A stretch of 64,000 nucleotides of DNA from Cryomorpha sp963741985 (lineage in GTDB: Bacteria > Bacteroidota > Bacteroidia > Flavobacteriales_D > Cryomorphaceae), in NCBI GenBank assembly GCA_963741985.1, contig CAVUKD010000004.1, positions 372,001 to 436,000 of the forward strand. Reading direction: 5' to 3'. Of the stretch, positions 60,881 to 64,000 are shown in pieces. The position numbers were made by a program, and so were the translations under genes. Positions within the stretch are counted from its first letter, which is position 1. Every line of letters begins with the position of its first letter. The notes under the pieces are model-generated. The model was not told where the DNA came from. It saw only the letters and a list, made by a program, of their open reading frames with translations, and made no database searches.

Positions 60881-61387
60881 ATGGGAGATACCACGAACGT
60901 TTACGAGCAAGAAGCAATCGAGAAAATGCACGAATTGACAAATGAAAAAACATGCATGTTTTGTACACATGATGCTCTCGGAGAATTGAAAGCAAGACCT
61001 ATGTCCACCAATAAAACGGACGGCTATGGAAATATCTGGTTTCTGGGTGATCGGCTGGCAGATACAATTGATGAGTTAAAGGTCAATCCAAAAGTGGACT
61101 TGCTCTACTCGAACACAAAAGACAATTCTTATTGCACAGTAAAAGGAACAGCAGAAGTGTCGCGCGATCAGGGATTAATAAATGAACTTTGGAATCCAAT
61201 TGCGAAAGCGTGGTTTAAAGAAGGAAAAGAAGACCCGCGAATCGCGGTAATAAAAGTAATTCCTGAGGATGCACATTATTGGGATACCAAATCAAGTAAA
61301 TTTGTGAGTTTTCTAAAATTCGCTGCCACTGCCATAACGGGGATTAACATGAATGACGGCAGAGATGGAGATATTAAAGTGAACTGA
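60881..61387 (+). CDS. pyridoxamine 5'-phosphate oxidase-like flavoprotein (general stress type)
   Basis: A 168-residue split-barrel FMN-binding protein of the general stress protein 26 group. The segments LKARPMSTNKTDGYGNIWFL, VDLLYSNTKDNSYCTVKG and AVIKVIPEDAHYWD are typical. Biochemical roles are unsettled (FMN or F420 binding). It is a single gene with a long upstream intergenic region and a strong terminator after it. Confidence 0.88.
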   Translation: MGDTTNVYEQEAIEKMHELTNEKTCMFCTHDALGELKARPMSTNKTDGYGNIWFLGDRLADTIDELKVNPKVDLLYSNTKDNSYCTVKGTAEVSRDQGLINELWNPIAKAWFKEGKEDPRIAVIKVIPEDAHYWDTKSSKFVSFLKFAATAITGINMNDGRDGDIKVN

Positions 61388-61448
61388 GCTTCTCTTGGAC
61401 CTAATTGCTAATTGAGAAAGGTCAATTGCTCATTGAGCAGGACGACTG

Positions 61449-61489
61449 AAAAGTCTGTGAACTCTTTGCTGGAGTACAGACTTTTTTTT
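61449..61489 (+). terminator. rho-independent terminator of the PNPOx-like gene
   Basis: A perfect 10-bp stem AAAAGTCTGT/ACAGACTTTT with a 17-base loop, followed directly by further T residues to 61489. Confidence 0.85.
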
Positions 61490-61570
61490 GTGCCACAAGT
61501 TGGGTACTTTTATGTACTTTTATAGCAAGCCGAAAATGTCTTAACCTCAGACCCAATAAATCCGCATATT

Positions 61571-62521
61571 ATGAAATTCCTTGTTTACCTGCTCAGCTTT
61601 GCTCTTTTTGGAGTAAATATTTCGAATGCTCAAATTGTAGATCGCACTGAAAACCGCGCGAAGCAAAAAGCAAATCAACGTGTAGATCAAAAAATAGACA
61701 AGGGTCTGGATAAGGGGCTTGACGCTATTGAAGGTCTTTTCGGTAAAAAGAAAAAAGATAAGGAGTCTGAAACAGCAGACCCTGAAATGGTTTCGGAGAC
61801 TGAAGGCAATGTCGAAAATGATGCCGCTCAATCAGCAGCGATGGGCAAAATATTTGGCGGATCAAATGTCGATGTTCAGGACAGCTATACTTTCGATCAC
61901 AATATCCTGATGAATATTCAGACTTTTGATAAGAAAGGAAACCCCGGCGAGCCACAGAAAATGACCATGTACTTTTCGGATGAAACAACTCATTTCGGCA
62001 TGAACATGGAAATGGAAGGAGCCAACAACTTTATCGTATACGACATGGAGACGTACGAGATGATATCACTTATAGATAATGGTGGTCAAAAAATGGGGAT
62101 AACGATGAAGTTGAATCCTGATAAATTTGTGAATAACGACGAAAGCGATAAAGACCATAGCAATATATCTTTCGAAAAAACCGGGCGTACAAAAACCATT
62201 TCAGGATATACCTGTGAGGAATACAAACTAAACGATCCCGACGGCGACCCTAATTCAAGTACAACTTTTTGGATGACCAATGATATTGATGCCAACTGGA
62301 TAGAAATGATGTCGACTATTGCATCGACTAACAAGAAAATGCAAAAAGATTTTGTGCTTCCCGAAGATTACCCAAAAGGATCGATGATTCAAATCGTAAA
62401 TGCGTCGAACAAAAATGACGAAAAGACTGTGACCACAGTTGAAAAAATCAATAAAAATTCTCACGAAGTAATTAATACCAGCGGCTATCAAATGATGTCC
62501 TTGCCGGGAAGCGGCAATTAG
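61571..62521 (+). CDS. DUF4412 family secreted protein
   Basis: A 316-residue exported protein: signal peptide (about 1-21, ISNAQ), a charged, repetitive region (about 30-75, rich in Lys, Gln and Asp), and a DUF4412 domain (about 105-300). The domain is a lipocalin-like periplasmic fold, with TMYFSDETTHFGMNM and KTISGYTCEEYKLND strands. Function unknown. Two TACTTTTA strings lie about 70 bases upstream (61505 and 61515), near-matches to the -7 element. Confidence 0.75.
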   Translation: MKFLVYLLSFALFGVNISNAQIVDRTENRAKQKANQRVDQKIDKGLDKGLDAIEGLFGKKKKDKESETADPEMVSETEGNVENDAAQSAAMGKIFGGSNVDVQDSYTFDHNILMNIQTFDKKGNPGEPQKMTMYFSDETTHFGMNMEMEGANNFIVYDMETYEMISLIDNGGQKMGITMKLNPDKFVNNDESDKDHSNISFEKTGRTKTISGYTCEEYKLNDPDGDPNSSTTFWMTNDIDANWIEMMSTIASTNKKMQKDFVLPEDYPKGSMIQIVNASNKNDEKTVTTVEKINKNSHEVINTSGYQMMSLPGSGN

Positions 62522-62889
62522 CAGATCCTTGATTTAATTATGAAAGACGAATTGGGCAGTCAGAAACGAATTGGTGATGAGGTATTTTTGCCACGTATGA
62601 TCCTCGTCTTACCCAAAAAAATGGTGGAACCTGATTTCAATTAAGTCTCCAAAATCTCTTAAATCGAATATTCAATCTACTCAAAATCTTTTTATTCGTG
62701 TATTGGTGATCAGATTCAATTTTTTCCCACAATTCACGTATGATTTCTGAATATCCGTTAGGTTTTGAATCGGTATCACATTCCTTTTGTATACGGGGCA
62801 TCTTTGTATACCCCAAGTATAGATTTAATTGTGGGGAAAAGAGTTGCCATGACAATTCACATTAGACCAGCGTTGCAACCAAAGGCAGA
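62522..62889. other. intergenic region of doubtful coding capacity
   Basis: The 368 bases between the DUF4412 gene and the T9SS cargo gene. A minus-strand reading frame of up to 72 residues (62637-62855; helical, charged C-terminal half) could be a small gene or a remnant, but nothing beyond composition supports it. No terminator was identified. Confidence 0.25.
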
Positions 62890-64000
62890 CTAAAGTCTTA
62901 AAACTTTGATCTGAGCCACGTTCCTACTATATGACAAAACACGTATAATATAGATTCCTGCGATTTTTGGCAATTGAAGTTTTATTAATCCATTTTCCAT
63001 TCGATATTTTGAGGAAACTCTTTTTCCATCGAGCGAATAAACCTCAACTTCAGGAATGCTTCCTGTCCAGCCTGAAAGTGAAATGTTGCCATCGGTTGTC
63101 GGATTGGGATTCGCAGTAATAACAATTCGGTTTACAGCTTCGTTTATTCCAAGATCAAATTGATCAATAACGGCTTCAGCAACGGTTACCGGTGTATTGT
63201 CCGCATTTAGAAACATGGTTTCGAATGCATCGATGCGATCGCCTTCATCTTCAAAGATATTAGTCACAAATTCAGGAGTTACACTTTGGTAACGAACCCT
63301 TGCGCGCGCATAAAGCAGTCCTGAAAAACCATTAAGTGCGACATGATATTGAATGCGATCTGAACCGCTGCCCTCCACTCCTGCCTCGTGATTGAAATCA
63401 GGATCAGAAACCGCAACGCCTCGAATAGCCACAGTATCATATGCAGAATGCGAAGTAGAGAAACCCACTGGCACGAGTCGGTTGTCTTTCAAATTTTCGA
63501 CTGCATTTAAAAGTACTACTGTTTTATTGCCATTCGCATCGCCCATAATTTGCTCATAAACTTGCACTTCATCTGATTGATTAATCATTTGGTAATGGGG
63601 TTCATATGGCGAATCAATATCGGCGAGGGTATAATCTGAATTCATTATGCCCGAATTTATGAGCGTATCCCCATCCTGAGTAATAACGATCATTTCGATA
63701 TATGCGCGCCGCGAAGGAAATCCTGACGGGAATTTATGCCCGGCTTTGTTTGAAAGTTTCAGTTCAAAACGTGCTGAATCATCTGACATTCCCAGAAATT
63801 GGAAATCAAGATCGAGGGTCTGCTGCTGCAATTTTTTTAGCGTAAGGGAAATAGTTGAATCAAACTGAGTCTGAGTGGCGGTAACTGCCAGCGCATCTCC
63901 ATTGTCGCGGAGCATAGTGAGGATAAATGCATTTCCACCCACGAGATTGTGCAATCCTATTGGCGATCGGGCAGGATATCCTTCATAAGGCGTAGCGATT
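62890..64000 (-). CDS. T9SS cargo protein, probable multihaem cytochrome-like (5' part outside window)
   Basis: The reading frame is open to the window edge, so 371 residues of the C-terminus are visible and the start lies beyond 64000. The visible part begins with GGNAF and includes a beta-sandwich region with SNKAGHKFPSGFPSRRAYIEM, LKDNRLVPVGFS and VAVRG-like motifs. These recall the C-terminal domain of multihaem c-type cytochromes with CxxCH motifs in their N-terminal part, which is not visible here. It ends in a T9SS type A sorting domain (about the last 75 residues, ITANPNPTTDGNISLSG to IIRVLS). It should be exported by type IX secretion. Confidence 0.65.
   Translation of the reverse strand, partial: IATPYEGYPARSPIGLHNLVGGNAFILTMLRDNGDALAVTATQTQFDSTISLTLKKLQQQTLDLDFQFLGMSDDSARFELKLSNKAGHKFPSGFPSRRAYIEMIVITQDGDTLINSGIMNSDYTLADIDSPYEPHYQMINQSDEVQVYEQIMGDANGNKTVVLLNAVENLKDNRLVPVGFSTSHSAYDTVAIRGVAVSDPDFNHEAGVEGSGSDRIQYHVALNGFSGLLYARARVRYQSVTPEFVTNIFEDEGDRIDAFETMFLNADNTPVTVAEAVIDQFDLGINEAVNRIVITANPNPTTDGNISLSGWTGSIPEVEVYSLDGKRVSSKYRMENGLIKLQLPKIAGIYIIRVLSYSRNVAQIKVLRL

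Noticed and set aside
62637..62855. A minus-strand frame of 72 codons before the T9SS cargo gene
   Set aside because: Only the C-terminal half looks protein-like; no promoter, conservation cannot be judged. Kept as a note within the intergenic feature.
1..64000. CRISPR arrays, prophage, insertion sequences and rRNA genes
   Set aside because: Reading both strands, I see no regularly spaced repeats, transposase or integrase motifs or rRNA-like conserved stretches; the T-rich palindromes are too few and unlike.

Overview
This 64 kb window is ordinary chromosomal DNA from a member of the Bacteroidota, most likely the order Flavobacteriales. The evidence is a complete Na+-translocating NADH:quinone reductase operon, type IX secretion (T9SS) parts (a PorE-like OmpA protein, a T9SS plug protein and a C-terminal T9SS sorting domain), families largely confined to Bacteroidota (DUF4924, DUF4199, DUF4412, short arginine decarboxylase), a flavobacterial-type DnaX without the zinc module, promoters of the Bacteroidota -7 type (TAnnTTTG) and almost no Shine-Dalgarno sequences. 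I see no prophage, insertion sequence, CRISPR array, rRNA or tRNA.

Layout. 0-6.4 kb: an MltF-like lytic transglycosylase, then a TetR-controlled tripartite drug efflux operon (TolC, EmrA, EmrB types). 6.7-11.3 kb: NUDIX hydrolase with MnmD tRNA methyltransferase, and a TPR protein with the PorE-like protein. 11.3-19.4 kb: an M42 aminopeptidase, a coupled small-protein/OmpH-lipoprotein/DUF4924 operon, a SiaC-like protein, a LytS/LytTR two-component pair, AcpH and a second MltF paralogue. 19.4-26.2 kb: an alpha/beta hydrolase, a BlaI repressor with an M56-TonB_C sensor protease, a membrane MutS-like ATPase, and MarR with YceI. 26.2-34.5 kb: LysM-M23 endopeptidase, nitroreductase, AIM24 protein, two MscS-type channels and a VWA protein. 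34.7-40.8 kb: nqrABCDEF. 40.9-52.9 kb: T9SS plug, ApaG, a large propeller histidine kinase, delta-1-pyrroline-5-carboxylate dehydrogenase, a DivIC/FtsB protein, a LON-domain protein and a Na+/H+ antiporter. 53-56.3 kb: rpsF-rpsR-rplI diverging from dnaX. 56.5-60.2 kb: an arginine decarboxylase, agmatinase and deoxyhypusine-synthase-like polyamine operon. 60.8-64 kb: a PNPOx-like protein, a DUF4412 protein and the 3' part of a probable multihaem cytochrome-like T9SS cargo that runs off the window.

The genes fit an aerobic, sodium-energised heterotroph with extensive envelope remodelling. The most notable observations are an A10 run in dnaX at the gamma/tau boundary with immediate stops in both other frames (a candidate slippage site for making gamma); a compact operon in which agmatine-derived putrescine may feed a deoxyhypusine-synthase homologue; clear operator palindromes at the tetR, blaI and marR promoters; several promoters so close to their start codons that the mRNAs may be leaderless; and several uncharacterised intergenic inverted repeats.
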